Positions 1 to 6,479 of a stretch of DNA of 26,300 nucleotides are shown piece by piece. Made by a program: the position numbers and the translations under genes. The DNA comes from Ktedonobacter racemifer (lineage in GTDB: Bacteria; Chloroflexota; DTOL01; JACQYG01). The stretch covers positions 1 through 26,300 of the forward strand of contig DYIS01000006.1 of the NCBI GenBank assembly GCA_020723545.1, given 5' to 3'. The notes beneath the pieces were generated by a model that was not told the origin of the DNA, did no database searches, and worked only from the letters and a program-made list of their open reading frames with translations. Each line of letters starts with the position of its first letter. The stretch's first letter is position 1.

Positions 1-1193
1 AGGGTGGGAGTCTCGTAAGGCGTCAGCGTGGCCAGCGGACCAGGGGTCTCCAAAGGCGTCGGGGTTTCTGTAAAGAATTCGGCGGTGCCGGGGGTGGCGC
101 TGGCTCCAGGAAGCGGTGACACAGCGGTGGCACCGGGCACGGCGGTGCCGGGGGTTCCCCGCGGCTTGGTGGCGGTGGGGGCCGGTGTCCCCGCCGAACC
201 GGGGGGCCGGGTGCTGCTGGGCCTGGCCACGCGGGTCCCGGCTTTCGTGGAGCTCTCCGGGGAGATCAATTGCTGAACGTCCACGACGAGCTGAGTGTAA
301 TCTCCCCGATAGGCCCAAAAGAACCAGACCGCAATTCCCAGCGCCGCCACGCAGACGAAGACAGAGGCGAGCAGGAGCAGCAACCGGGCATAGGGCCAGA
401 CGTCGCGGAATCTTTGCGCCATGACCGCGGTGGCGGTCCTCTCCTTCACCACCAGCGCCAGAGCGGTGATGTTGTCGGGACCACCGGCTTCATTGGCCAG
501 GCGGACCATCTCCTGCACCGCCCGTTGAGGGTCTGCCTGGGAGGCCAGACGGGCCATCCGCTCATCCGGAATCTGGCACCAGAGCCCATCGGTGCACAGG
601 ATGATGACGTCGCCCGACTGCACCGATTCTTTGAAAACGTCCACCTCCACTGCCAGTTGCGTGCCCAGGCTGCGCAACAGGACGTTGCGCCGGGGGTGCG
701 CCTGGGCCTGCTCCTGGCTGATCACACCGGCACGCACCTGCTCCGCCACCAGGCTGTGATCCCGGGTGATCTGTCGAAGGGCGTGGTTGCGCAGCACGTA
801 GGCCCGGCTATCGCCGACGTTAGCCACGTACAGCTCGTTTCCACGCAAAACCGCGGCCACCAATGTGGACCCCATGCCTGATTTTCCAGGGTCGGCCGCG
901 GCCTTCTGGAAGAGCTGTTCGTTTACCCTCTTGACCGCCTCAGTCAGGGCCTGAGCCACATCGCCAGTGGGGTTGGCGTAGTATTCGCGCATGGTCTGTT
1001 CCACGGCGAAGCGGCTTGCCACCTCACCCGCCAGGTGCCCGCCCATGCCGTCGGCCACGGCGTAATAGCGACCTTTGCGGGCAAGCTCCTCCTCGTACAC
1101 CGGCTCCAGGACAGCTATGCTGTCCTCGTTATGATCCCGGTCCTTGCCCACATCGCTCAGTTGGCCGACGACTATCTCGAGATCCTGGGGCAT
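1..1193 (-). CDS. PP2C-family Ser/Thr protein phosphatase, membrane-anchored, C-terminus cut by window edge
   Basis: Predicted Mg/Mn-dependent phosphatase that would remove phosphate from Ser/Thr of target proteins, often opposing PknB-like kinases. The frame is open from ATG at 1193 to the left edge (397 codons seen, no stop). PP2C motifs appear in order: DVGKDRDHNEDS (about residues 14-25), ADGMGG (47-52), GST (108-110), VGDSRAY (126-132), CTDGLW (200-205) and GGPDN (237-241), so the acidic metal ligands look complete. A single membrane helix follows (about 270-293), then a low-complexity Pro/Thr/Ala-rich tail that would lie outside the cell if the catalytic domain is cytosolic. A GGGAGAT ribosome binding site and a promoter at 1239-1267 support the start. 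The tail contains EFFTE, encoded by what may be a decayed copy of the dispersed palindrome. The substrate is unknown. No kinase is visible in the window. Confidence 0.93.
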   Translation of the reverse strand, partial: MPQDLEIVVGQLSDVGKDRDHNEDSIAVLEPVYEEELARKGRYYAVADGMGGHLAGEVASRFAVEQTMREYYANPTGDVAQALTEAVKRVNEQLFQKAAADPGKSGMGSTLVAAVLRGNELYVANVGDSRAYVLRNHALRQITRDHSLVAEQVRAGVISQEQAQAHPRRNVLLRSLGTQLAVEVDVFKESVQSGDVIILCTDGLWCQIPDERMARLASQADPQRAVQEMVRLANEAGGPDNITALALVVKERTATAVMAQRFRDVWPYARLLLLLASVFVCVAALGIAVWFFWAYRGDYTQLVVDVQQLISPESSTKAGTRVARPSSTRPPGSAGTPAPTATKPRGTPGTAVPGATAVSPLPGASATPGTAEFFTETPTPLETPGPLATLTPYETPT

Positions 1194-1238
1194 GCCATCT
1201 CCCCCGGAGTGATTGCTGGCAATGCGGAAAGCGCCTCG

Positions 1239-1267
1239 ATTATACTAAAATCAAGCCCCCGAGGCAA
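1239..1267 (-). promoter_or_regulatory. sigma70-like promoter for the PP2C gene
   Basis: On the minus strand TTGCCT (1262-1267) is followed after 17 bases by a perfect TATAAT (1239-1244). The predicted transcript start lies about 39 bases before the phosphatase ATG at 1193. The -35 box falls inside the last codons of the DUF2085 gene and in a small CCGAGG/CCTCGG hairpin there, so upstream transcription could interfere with it. Confidence 0.6.
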
Positions 1268-1826
1268 CCTCGGCATTGGGACGGAGGCCGGTATGTGGCA
1301 GCGCCAGCAGGTCGACCTTCCACCGGCGAAAGAAGCGGTGAGGGATGTCCAGGATACGTGAGATTAATGGAAAAAAGAAATAAACCGAGCCGACCCCATA
1401 AAGCGAGCCGGTGCCCACGCGCAGCCACCAGGTGCTCTCGCGGTACCCCAGATTCTGGGTGAAGCCATCGACCATGATCGGAACACTGAAAGCTATGGAA
1501 ACCAGAAGACACTTCCAGGAGAGCGCCGGGCGATAGCGCCAATAGGCCAGGCTGGTAAAGAACATGGCCAGGTAGATGGCGAGGCACCTCTGGCAATTTG
1601 CCACCTGAAAACCGGCCAGAAAGAACGACCTCCCGGACCTTTGCTCGCAGAAATAGCTAAAGAACTCGTAGAGCAGGGCTGCCTGCTGGATGCCGGCCAC
1701 GGATAGGAGCGGTGCGGCCAAGGGCAGGAAGGCGAAGAGAAATAGCAAGGCGGTTGCCACCGCCGCCCAGTGACGGGCGAGGGCGGAGAAAAGAGCCTCG
1801 CCCAGGGACGCTATACCGACCACCAT
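1251..1826 (-). CDS. DUF2085 family membrane protein
   Basis: 191-residue integral membrane protein of unknown function. The DUF2085 signature is visible around residues 58-86: FCEQRSGRSFFLAGFQ followed by NCQRCLAIY, with the paired cysteines of the family. Several hydrophobic segments (about residues 20-45, 83-95, 105-120 and 140-160) suggest four or more membrane helices. The ATG at 1826 is chosen because the frame upstream runs into the preceding gene; the only ribosome-binding-like purines before it (AAAGAAG) come from the dispersed palindrome at 1836-1853. It is the last gene of a probable tadE-tadG-ICMT-DUF2085 transcript. The link to the pilus is positional only. Confidence 0.8.
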   Translation of the reverse strand: MVVGIASLGEALFSALARHWAAVATALLFLFAFLPLAAPLLSVAGIQQAALLYEFFSYFCEQRSGRSFFLAGFQVANCQRCLAIYLAMFFTSLAYWRYRPALSWKCLLVSIAFSVPIMVDGFTQNLGYRESTWWLRVGTGSLYGVGSVYFFFPLISRILDIPHRFFRRWKVDLLALPHTGLRPNAEVASGA

Positions 1827-1835
1827 GGAGATGAC

Positions 1836-1853
1836 TTCTTTGCTTGTCAAGAA
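1836..1853. repeat. dispersed palindrome copy (15/18)
   Basis: TTCTTTGCTTGTCAAGAA in the 35-bp gap between the ICMT-family gene and the DUF2085 gene. It matches the consensus TTCTTTACTAGTAAAGAA at 15 of 18 positions and supplies the purine-rich bases before the DUF2085 start. Confidence 0.7.
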
Positions 1854-1861
1854 CCGGTCTC

Positions 1862-2521
1862 CTAGATCAGGAAGGGCAAAAAGCGAGAGCGGACCCTTTG
1901 ACAGTAGGATAGATACTCCGGATTGCGCTTGAGCAGCAGTTCCTCTCGCCAGGCCCTCACTACCTCCGCTGCCAGGAACAGCGTTCCCACCACCAGGTTG
2001 CGCCAGGTGAGGTTGCCCGCCACAAACCCCAGCATGAAAAGAAGCTCGGTGGCGTAAACGGGATGGCGAACGAGGCGATACATCCCGCCGGTTTTCACCC
2101 CGCGGTCTGCGGGAACCACTCCAAATGAGGTGTTCAGCGAGAGAACGGCCGCGATCATCCCCAGGAGAGCCACGGATTGGAAGGCCACTGTCCACCAACC
2201 CAGGCCCGGCCCCCCGCGCTGGACCAAAAGGGGCACCAGGGTGCCGGTAAGGCCGACGAGACCTTCCCAGCGGTTGCCCAGGGCCACGGCCGGCCGCCGG
2301 GTGACGAAGAGGACCACGATTATGGTCTGGAAGACGGCCATCTCCACGTCGGCCAGGGAGGGCCAGCCCATGGCTTCGATCAGGCTGGGCATCGCCACCA
2401 GGGAGGTGCCAAAGGCACCGTTCCACCACAGAGCGGCAGCAGTGGCCAGCCAAAGCAGTTTGGGGATCACCAGAAGTGACCACAGTAGGGCGATCAGCGT
2501 GTTCTCAAGATAGTTGCGCAA
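1862..2521 (-). CDS. Isoprenylcysteine carboxyl methyltransferase (ICMT/PEMT)-family membrane protein
   Basis: 219-residue polytopic membrane protein. The family hallmark is clear near residues 141-160: GVKTGGMYRLVRHPVYATEL, the SAM-binding region of ICMT/NnrU-like methyltransferases, followed by a conserved acidic C-terminal part (EEL...NPEYLSYCQRV). Bacterial members act on varied or unknown substrates, so the reaction here is not defined. The start is probably TTG at 2521 (no in-frame ATG occurs before the first membrane helices), preceded by the purine run AGAAGAAA that belongs to a degenerate palindrome copy. It sits 26 bases after the tadG-like gene and is probably co-transcribed with it. 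Confidence 0.85.
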   Translation of the reverse strand: MRNYLENTLIALLWSLLVIPKLLWLATAAALWWNGAFGTSLVAMPSLIEAMGWPSLADVEMAVFQTIIVVLFVTRRPAVALGNRWEGLVGLTGTLVPLLVQRGGPGLGWWTVAFQSVALLGMIAAVLSLNTSFGVVPADRGVKTGGMYRLVRHPVYATELLFMLGFVAGNLTWRNLVVGTLFLAAEVVRAWREELLLKRNPEYLSYCQRVRSRFLPFLI

Positions 2522-2525
2522 CGGT

Positions 2526-2541
2526 TTCTTCTATTAGAGAA
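2526..2541. repeat. degenerate dispersed palindrome copy
   Basis: TTCTTCTATTAGAGAA keeps the outer TTCT/AGAA arms and an internal TAG but is two bases shorter than the 18-bp consensus. It lies in the 26-bp junction between the tadG-like gene and the ICMT-family gene, the same kind of location as the better copies. Confidence 0.4.
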
Positions 2542-2547
2542 TACCTA

Positions 2548-3132
2548 TTAGCGGATCAGCTTGATCTTCCAGGTGAAAATAAGGCTGCAAGGGCCGTTGT
2601 CCAGACTCTTCAGGTAGACCAGGGCCGAGGCCCTGCCGTTGGAGAAGATCAGGCGCCGGTAGAGCGGCGTCAAGATCAGCGGGGCGATGCGCTTAGCCTG
2701 TACGTCCACGCGCCAGTAAGGCACCCATACACCTCTCCAGACGCCGCCAGAGTACGGGTAGGCATTAAAGCCCACCGGAAAGCTCCAGTGATTCAGAAGG
2801 GCGTAGCGCACCGCCTCCTCGTATGCATAGGGGTACGTCCCGTACATCAGTGGGATCATCATGGCCACATAGCGCCCGACAGCGCTGGGGTCGGGCTCCT
2901 CCTCCGGCGGGCACGAGAGCTTGGGCCATATCCTGGGCAGCACATCCACGTAGGCCTCGGCGGCGGCCAGGGAGGAAGCGTCCGCCGCAGACTGGGCGTT
3001 GCCCCGGGAGACGTAGATGGTGGCGAAATCCCAGAGCACGGGCAGCGCCACCACCAGGAGCAGGGCCACCACGCCGGCCATGTTCACCGCGGTGGTGCCG
3101 CGCTCGCCTTCTTTACTAGTAAAGAGAGTCAT
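2548..3132 (-). CDS. TadG-like pilus assembly protein
   Basis: 194-residue protein with one N-terminal membrane helix (about residues 18-38) followed by the TadG/Tad-domain motif SRGNAQSAADASSLAAAEAY (about 42-61). TadG-type pseudopilins have roles in Tad pilus assembly at the cell envelope. The ATG at 3132 is preferred over upstream in-frame starts because AGGAGAGG lies 8 bases before it. Residues 3-8 (LFTSKE) are encoded by a nearly perfect copy of the dispersed palindrome, immediately before the short ERG stretch that precedes the helix. The gene follows a TadE-like gene by 32 bases. It is shorter than TadG proteins that carry a C-terminal vWA domain, and a separate vWA gene lies in the upstream Tad operon. 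Confidence 0.82.
   Translation of the reverse strand: MTLFTSKEGERGTTAVNMAGVVALLLVVALPVLWDFATIYVSRGNAQSAADASSLAAAEAYVDVLPRIWPKLSCPPEEEPDPSAVGRYVAMMIPLMYGTYPYAYEEAVRYALLNHWSFPVGFNAYPYSGGVWRGVWVPYWRVDVQAKRIAPLILTPLYRRLIFSNGRASALVYLKSLDNGPCSLIFTWKIKLIR
3109..3126. repeat. dispersed palindrome copy (17/18), coding for LFTSKE
   Basis: TTCTTTACTAGTAAAGAG within the first codons of the tadG-like gene. Read on the minus strand it gives LFTSKE just after Met-Thr. Confidence 0.85.
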
Positions 3133-3164
3133 GGACGAAGCCTCTCCTGGATTGGCCGAGCTCC

Positions 3165-3521
3165 CTAACGCTCCAGGCGCATGGTGGTGTTGCCCGTGGC
3201 CCAGACTTCTCCAGGCCAAAGCGGGAACATCGGGACCTTCAGCTTCACGGTGCACCGGACCCCATTGCCGGCTCCCGTCACGAAGACCTGGCGCTGGAAG
3301 CCAACACTGGCGTTGGCGGCAGCAACGTAGGCATTTTCGTGGACCGCCGCCGCCCGTGCCCCCTCCCGGGCCGCGGCTGCCGCCACGACCACGGTATAGG
3401 CTCCGACCATGAACTGAAAGGCGATCATGGCGGCCAGGAGCACAAACGGGAAGACAGCCACGTACTCCACCAGTTGCACACCATTTTCATCGGACAGGTG
3501 TGACTTTGCCTTTCTGATCAT
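3165..3521 (-). CDS. TadE-like pilus assembly pseudopilin
   Basis: 118-residue protein. A short polar leader (MIRKAKSHLSDENG) precedes VQLVEYVAVFPFVLLAAMIAF, the typical TadE pattern of a Glu at position 5 or 6 followed by a hydrophobic helix (about residues 20-50). The remaining part contains AAAAAREGARAAAVHE and a small beta-rich tail, as in TadE-like proteins. It would be inserted in the cytoplasmic membrane and processed like a pilin. ATG at 3521 is chosen because the leader then fits the family; GGGGGTGG lies very close upstream. It follows the flp3 terminator and starts the tadE-tadG-ICMT-DUF2085 set. Confidence 0.82.
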   Translation of the reverse strand: MIRKAKSHLSDENGVQLVEYVAVFPFVLLAAMIAFQFMVGAYTVVVAAAAAREGARAAAVHENAYVAAANASVGFQRQVFVTGAGNGVRCTVKLKVPMFPLWPGEVWATGNTTMRLER

Positions 3522-3555
3522 ACCACCCCCGAAGGCAGTGCTTAAGGGATAATAA

Positions 3556-3591
3556 CAACAAAAATAATGGCCAGAGCCCAGGGCCCTGGCC
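3556..3591 (-). terminator. Rho-independent terminator after the third Flp pilin
   Basis: On the minus strand arms GGCCAGGGCC and GGCTCTGGCC pair over 10 bp (one G-U) around a CTG loop and are followed at once by ATTATTTTTG. It lies 34 bases past the flp3 stop, so flp3 can make a short monocistronic message. Confidence 0.8.
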
Positions 3592-3624
3592 ACCATCGTC
3601 CCTTCCAGCCATTTCGGCCCGCCA

Positions 3625-3789
3625 TTACGGAATGCATCCGATGAGTTGCACCAGCTTGCCGATGATCGCCTTGCCCAGTTGGGTGTTGGTGGATACGATT
3701 CCGATAATGGCGACGAAGACCACGACCAGGACCAAAAGTGCCATGGCCGTGTACTCCACTGGCATGGACCCTCTCTCGTCCGTCAACAT
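3625..3789 (-). CDS. flp: Flp/Fap-type pilin (third copy, likely best expressed)
   Basis: 54-residue Flp pilin, a structural subunit of a Tad (type IVc/IVb) pilus. A seven-residue leader MLTDERG precedes SMPVEYTAMALLVLVV, so the prepilin peptidase site is G^S with Glu at mature position 5, followed by a hydrophobic helix and a short polar tail. The ATG at 3789 is strongly supported by GGAGGTGA upstream. It has its own promoter (3858-3886) and terminator (3556-3591), which suggests high-level independent expression compared with the two upstream pilins. Unlike them, it carries no palindrome in its leader. It is read in a frame different from longer overlapping open frames in this interval. Confidence 0.88.
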   Translation of the reverse strand: MLTDERGSMPVEYTAMALLVLVVVFVAIIGIVSTNTQLGKAIIGKLVQLIGCIP

Positions 3790-3857
3790 CACTGTTCACC
3801 TCCTCCCTTTGCCAACTTCGCCTAAGAATGGGCTGCCGCGCATATCCGTACAGCTTC

Positions 3858-3886
3858 AGCATACCATCCCGTCTGGAAGAAGTAAA
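3858..3886 (-). promoter_or_regulatory. promoter for the third Flp pilin
   Basis: TTTACT (3881-3886) and TATGCT (3858-3863) on the minus strand are separated by 17 bases. The predicted start leaves a leader of about 60 bases ending in the strong GGAGGTGA ribosome binding site. Confidence 0.5.
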
Positions 3887-3917
3887 GATGAGATTGTAAA
3901 CAATGTGTAAATTCGGT

Positions 3918-3935
3918 TTCTTTACCAGTAATAAA
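3918..3935. repeat. dispersed palindrome copy (15/18) directly after a pilin stop
   Basis: TTCTTTACCAGTAATAAA abuts the stop codon of the second pilin gene. Bases 15-16 are exchanged relative to the consensus, so one arm is weakened. Confidence 0.65.
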
Positions 3936-4190
3936 TTACCAGCCGAAGCCGCTGTTCAACTGGCTCAGCTTGCCGGCCACGGCATCGCCAAAGGAATTGG
4001 CGTTGGCGGCCATGCCCACCACCGCCACCGCCAGGAGCACGAGTCCTAGAAGGACCAGGCCAGTGTACTCCACCGGCATGGCGCCGCTCTGGTCCGCGCT
4101 CTCTTTGTTTACAAGTGAAGAAACCCCATTCTTTACGAGTAAAGAATGCTGCTGAGTCACTGCTGCTGCCATTCCCACTGGTGCTACCAT
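3936..4190 (-). CDS. flp: Flp-type pilin (second copy) with a long repeat-bearing leader
   Basis: 84 residues if started at ATG 4190, which overlaps the stop of the preceding pilin (ATGGTAG) and suggests translational coupling. The mature part starts after SADQSG: AMPVEYTGLVLLGLVLLAV, with Glu at +5 as in Flp pilins, and ends GFGW. The 36-residue leader is longer than usual and contains two adjacent palindrome copies, giving HSLLVKNGVSSLVNKES. Shorter starts (ATG at residue 7, or GTG at residue 11) are possible and would leave the two repeat peptides in place. Processing would need a prepilin peptidase, which is not in the window. Confidence 0.78.
   Translation of the reverse strand: MVAPVGMAAAVTQQHSLLVKNGVSSLVNKESADQSGAMPVEYTGLVLLGLVLLAVAVVGMAANANSFGDAVAGKLSQLNSGFGW
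4105..4122. repeat. dispersed palindrome copy (15/18) in pilin leader
   Basis: TTGTTTACAAGTGAAGAA, encoding SSLVNK in the leader of the second pilin. It is only 6 bases from the next copy. Confidence 0.65.
4129..4146. repeat. dispersed palindrome copy (17/18) in pilin leader
   Basis: TTCTTTACGAGTAAAGAA, encoding SLLVKN in the leader of the second pilin. With the copy at 4105-4122 it forms a close tandem pair. Confidence 0.85.
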
Positions 4191-4402
4191 TGCATGATGT
4201 TGATCATCTGCTGAAGTTTTTGCGAGAGCAGGACGGCCACCGTGGGCGCGCCTTCCACGATGCCGATGGTGGCCACGGCGACCACCACCAGCACGAATAG
4301 GGCCATCCCGGTGTACTCCACCGGCATGGCACCCCGCTCTTGCCGGAGTTTCTTTATTAATAAAGAAATCACGCTGCCCGATTTTGCTCTCACTGTAGCC
4401 AT
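4184..4402 (-). CDS. flp: Flp-type pilin (first copy)
   Basis: 72-residue Flp pilin from ATG 4402; an in-frame TTG at 4426 is an alternative start. Neither has a good ribosome binding site. The leader ends KLRQERG, then AMPVEYTGMALFVLVVVAVA, giving a prepilin site G^A with Glu at +5. The C-terminal segment (VAVLLSQKLQQMINIMQW) is amphipathic. The leader includes SLLIKK, encoded by a perfect palindrome (4350-4367), which supplies the basic residues just before the cleavage region. It is the first gene after a TATAAT box and overlaps the second pilin gene, so the two are probably expressed together. Confidence 0.82.
   Translation of the reverse strand: MATVRAKSGSVISLLIKKLRQERGAMPVEYTGMALFVLVVVAVATIGIVEGAPTVAVLLSQKLQQMINIMQW
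4350..4367. repeat. dispersed palindrome copy (16/18), perfect palindrome with paired changes
   Basis: TTCTTTATTAATAAAGAA. Both differences from the consensus (C8 to T and G11 to A) are at paired positions, so the sequence stays perfectly palindromic; the symmetry extends to 20 bp (4349-4368). It encodes SLLIKK in the first pilin leader. Confidence 0.85.
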
Positions 4403-4447
4403 CCAACGAGGTGAAGAAGAGATCAATGCGAGAATTACCTGACTTCG

Positions 4448-4453
4448 ATTATA
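4448..4453 (-). promoter_or_regulatory. -10 element upstream of the first two Flp pilins
   Basis: Perfect TATAAT on the minus strand, about 46 bases before the ATG at 4402. No convincing -35 hexamer is seen at 16-18 bases (AACCAT-like sequence only), so it may need an activator or be weak. Confidence 0.4.
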
Positions 4454-4532
4454 CCGCGTTAATCGTTCCTATGGTTGGGCATGTGTAAATTTTCTGCAAA
4501 TTCTGAGCGGTGGTTGCCAGGAAGTGGCGCGG

Positions 4533-5477
4533 TCAGCGCCCGAACATGAACGTGGGCAGGCCGAATATGGTGGGATTGTAGATCGCATTCAGCACCATGA
4601 GGGCCACCATCAGGCACACCGCGGACGGCAAGGTGATGAAAATGGTGATCAGGCTGATGTTGGGCGAGGCCTTCGCCGCCTTTTGTTCCGCCCGCTGCAT
4701 ACGGCTGACGCGCATGTCCTCCGACTGCATCTGCAGGGTGGCCGATATGGGCACGCCCAGGTCCTCGGCGTGCTCCAGGGCGCCCACGAAGGTCTGCAAC
4801 TCAGGCGAGAAATTCCGCTGACGCAAATGCCGGTAGGCGGTGGAGCGATCAACCCCCATCTGCAGCTCCTGCAGGAAACGGCGCAACTCCTCGCTGAGCG
4901 GGTTCTTCATCCGCTGGGTGACGTGAGCGATGGCCAGGTCGAAGCCCATACCGGCCTCGACCGACACCGTCATCAGGTCCAGAAAGTCGGGGAGGGCCAA
5001 CGTGATGGCCTTTTGACGCCGCTCTGCGGCGCCCCGCAGGAAGACGTCAGGGAGAAACCAACCGAAGATGGTTATGAAGAGCAGTATCACGACGGCGAAG
5101 ACCGGGGCCTTCGCCGCCCAGGCAAGCAATAGCAAGAGCGCCAACAGGAATAATCCCAGGGCCCCCTCCATCTTAAGGCCGATCATATCCAGGGGCTGGA
5201 CGCCGTTGGGGTAGTTGGCGGCGGCCAGGTAGCGATCCATATCGGAAAGTTTGACCAGCTTGCGCAGAGGCCCAGCTTTGGGGGTAAGGCGCCGAGCGAT
5301 AGGCAGGATCCGGCGGACGAAGACCGAGGCCTGGGTCGTCTCGCCCTCCGGGACCGTGGAGTATCTCCGCAACTGTTCAGCGCGGCCCGGCACCATGAGG
5401 CCGCGCACGCCAGAGAAGAACAGGAGGACCCCCACAAAGCCCAGTATCGCCCCGACCAAGCCCACCAAGATTCCCAT
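4533..5477 (-). CDS. tadC: TadC-like pilus assembly membrane protein (type II secretion F family)
   Basis: 314-residue inner-membrane platform protein of the Tad secretion machinery, expected to pair with TadB and the CpaF ATPase during pilus assembly. It has an N-terminal helix (about residues 3-27), two further helices around 105-140, a cytosolic T2SSF domain with the recognisable stretch LALPDFLDLMTVSVEAGMGF (about 160-180), and C-terminal helices ending near FGLPTFMFGR. The family's usual order is TadB then TadC, as here. The ATG at 5477 has a GAGGGG/AGGGAA purine region upstream and lies 15 bases after the tadB stop. The gene is the last of the cpaF operon. Confidence 0.9.
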   Translation of the reverse strand: MGILVGLVGAILGFVGVLLFFSGVRGLMVPGRAEQLRRYSTVPEGETTQASVFVRRILPIARRLTPKAGPLRKLVKLSDMDRYLAAANYPNGVQPLDMIGLKMEGALGLFLLALLLLLAWAAKAPVFAVVILLFITIFGWFLPDVFLRGAAERRQKAITLALPDFLDLMTVSVEAGMGFDLAIAHVTQRMKNPLSEELRRFLQELQMGVDRSTAYRHLRQRNFSPELQTFVGALEHAEDLGVPISATLQMQSEDMRVSRMQRAEQKAAKASPNISLITIFITLPSAVCLMVALMVLNAIYNPTIFGLPTFMFGR

Positions 5478-5492
5478 TTCCCTGCCCCTCGC

Positions 5493-6479
5493 TTAAACCT
5501 CCACGTTGGCCACGTTGCTGACGAAGGTGTAGGCCACCATCTGAGAGATGATAAAGAGCACCAGGATGACGAATCCCGGCAGCGTGGTGAAAAGCACCCG
5601 CAATAGGCCCGGCAGCATGAAATTCAAAGCCACGCCGCCGGCGCTGGCGATGACGGGCAACAACAGGTTGGAATAGCGCACCTCTGCGGTCATGGTCTCG
5701 ATCTTTTGACTCAGCTTGAGGCGCTCCTCCAGGGCCTTGGTCATCACCGCCAGGGCCTTGACCAGGTCGCCGCCCACCTGACGCTGCACCAGGATGGCAG
5801 TGATCAGGACCCGAAAATCGTTGGAGCCGATCCTCTCCACCATGTCTTTCAGTGCTTTGTCCAGCTCCTCGCCCAGGCGGAACTCCTGGCGGACCCGCCC
5901 AAACTCGTATCCCGCCGGTGGGGCCATCTCCTTGGACACCACCTCGATGGCCTGGTGGATGGAGAGCCCGGCTCGCAGCGAGTTGGCCATGAGGGTGGAC
6001 ACATCGATGAGTTGGGCGTCGAAGGCACGACGGTAGTGATCCCGCCGGCCATTGAGATAGGCACGGGAGCCAAAAATGGCGATGGCAAAGGCCATCAGGG
6101 CGTCGGGCCACCCCAGGCGGAGAATGGCGGAGAAAGCCAGGTACAGCGCCACCATGATCCCGAACACAATGGCCACGAACTCCGAGGGCTTCAGTTGGCG
6201 AAGGTCCGCCCGGTCCAGGGACTGGGCGAGGCCCAGGCCAATGGCGCTGCGGTCGAAGGAGTCGCCCAGGCGTGAGAGGTAGCTGCGGCGACGTTGCCTC
6301 TCGCCCTCTTCTGTACTGGGTGCGGCCAGACGGCCTACGCGCCGGTCCAACTGGCGGCGTAGCCCCAAGGAGATGGAGAATTCCCGGCCCACCATAAGCA
6401 CGGCCAAACCGGTCAACCCGGCCAGGAGCACGGCGAAGCCAGCGGTCAAGAGGATCAAAAGATCGGCAAGGCTAGCCAT
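5493..6479 (-). CDS. tadB: TadB-like pilus assembly membrane protein (type II secretion F family)
   Basis: 328-residue inner-membrane protein with an N-terminal helix (about residues 5-30), a pair of helices around 105-140, a T2SSF cytosolic domain including FDAQLIDVSTLMANSLRAGL, and terminal helices near LPGFVILVLFIISQMVAY. TadB forms the membrane platform with TadC. The ATG at 6479 is chosen because GGAAAGGAAAT precedes it and because it overlaps the stop of the upstream vWA gene by 8 bases, indicating coupled translation. A longer in-frame extension lies entirely inside the vWA gene and has no pilus-like features. Confidence 0.9.
   Translation of the reverse strand: MASLADLLILLTAGFAVLLAGLTGLAVLMVGREFSISLGLRRQLDRRVGRLAAPSTEEGERQRRRSYLSRLGDSFDRSAIGLGLAQSLDRADLRQLKPSEFVAIVFGIMVALYLAFSAILRLGWPDALMAFAIAIFGSRAYLNGRRDHYRRAFDAQLIDVSTLMANSLRAGLSIHQAIEVVSKEMAPPAGYEFGRVRQEFRLGEELDKALKDMVERIGSNDFRVLITAILVQRQVGGDLVKALAVMTKALEERLKLSQKIETMTAEVRYSNLLLPVIASAGGVALNFMLPGLLRVLFTTLPGFVILVLFIISQMVAYTFVSNVANVEV

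Noticed and set aside
67..82. Possible decayed palindrome in the PP2C tail (TTCTTTACAGAAA on the minus strand)
   Set aside because: Only the left arm matches and the right arm is lost; it encodes FFTE but is too weak to count.
1251..2483. 410-codon minus-strand frame spanning the ICMT and DUF2085 genes
   Set aside because: Only its last 191 codons look like a protein family (DUF2085). The upstream part is a shifted reading of the ICMT-family gene.
1836..4367. Repeated palindromes considered as a CRISPR array
   Set aside because: Spacing is irregular from 6 bases to several kb, copies lie inside genes, and no cas genes are present.
4515..4545. GGCGC/GCGCC hairpin at the tadC stop as terminator
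   Set aside because: The stem is only 5 bp and no U-run follows.
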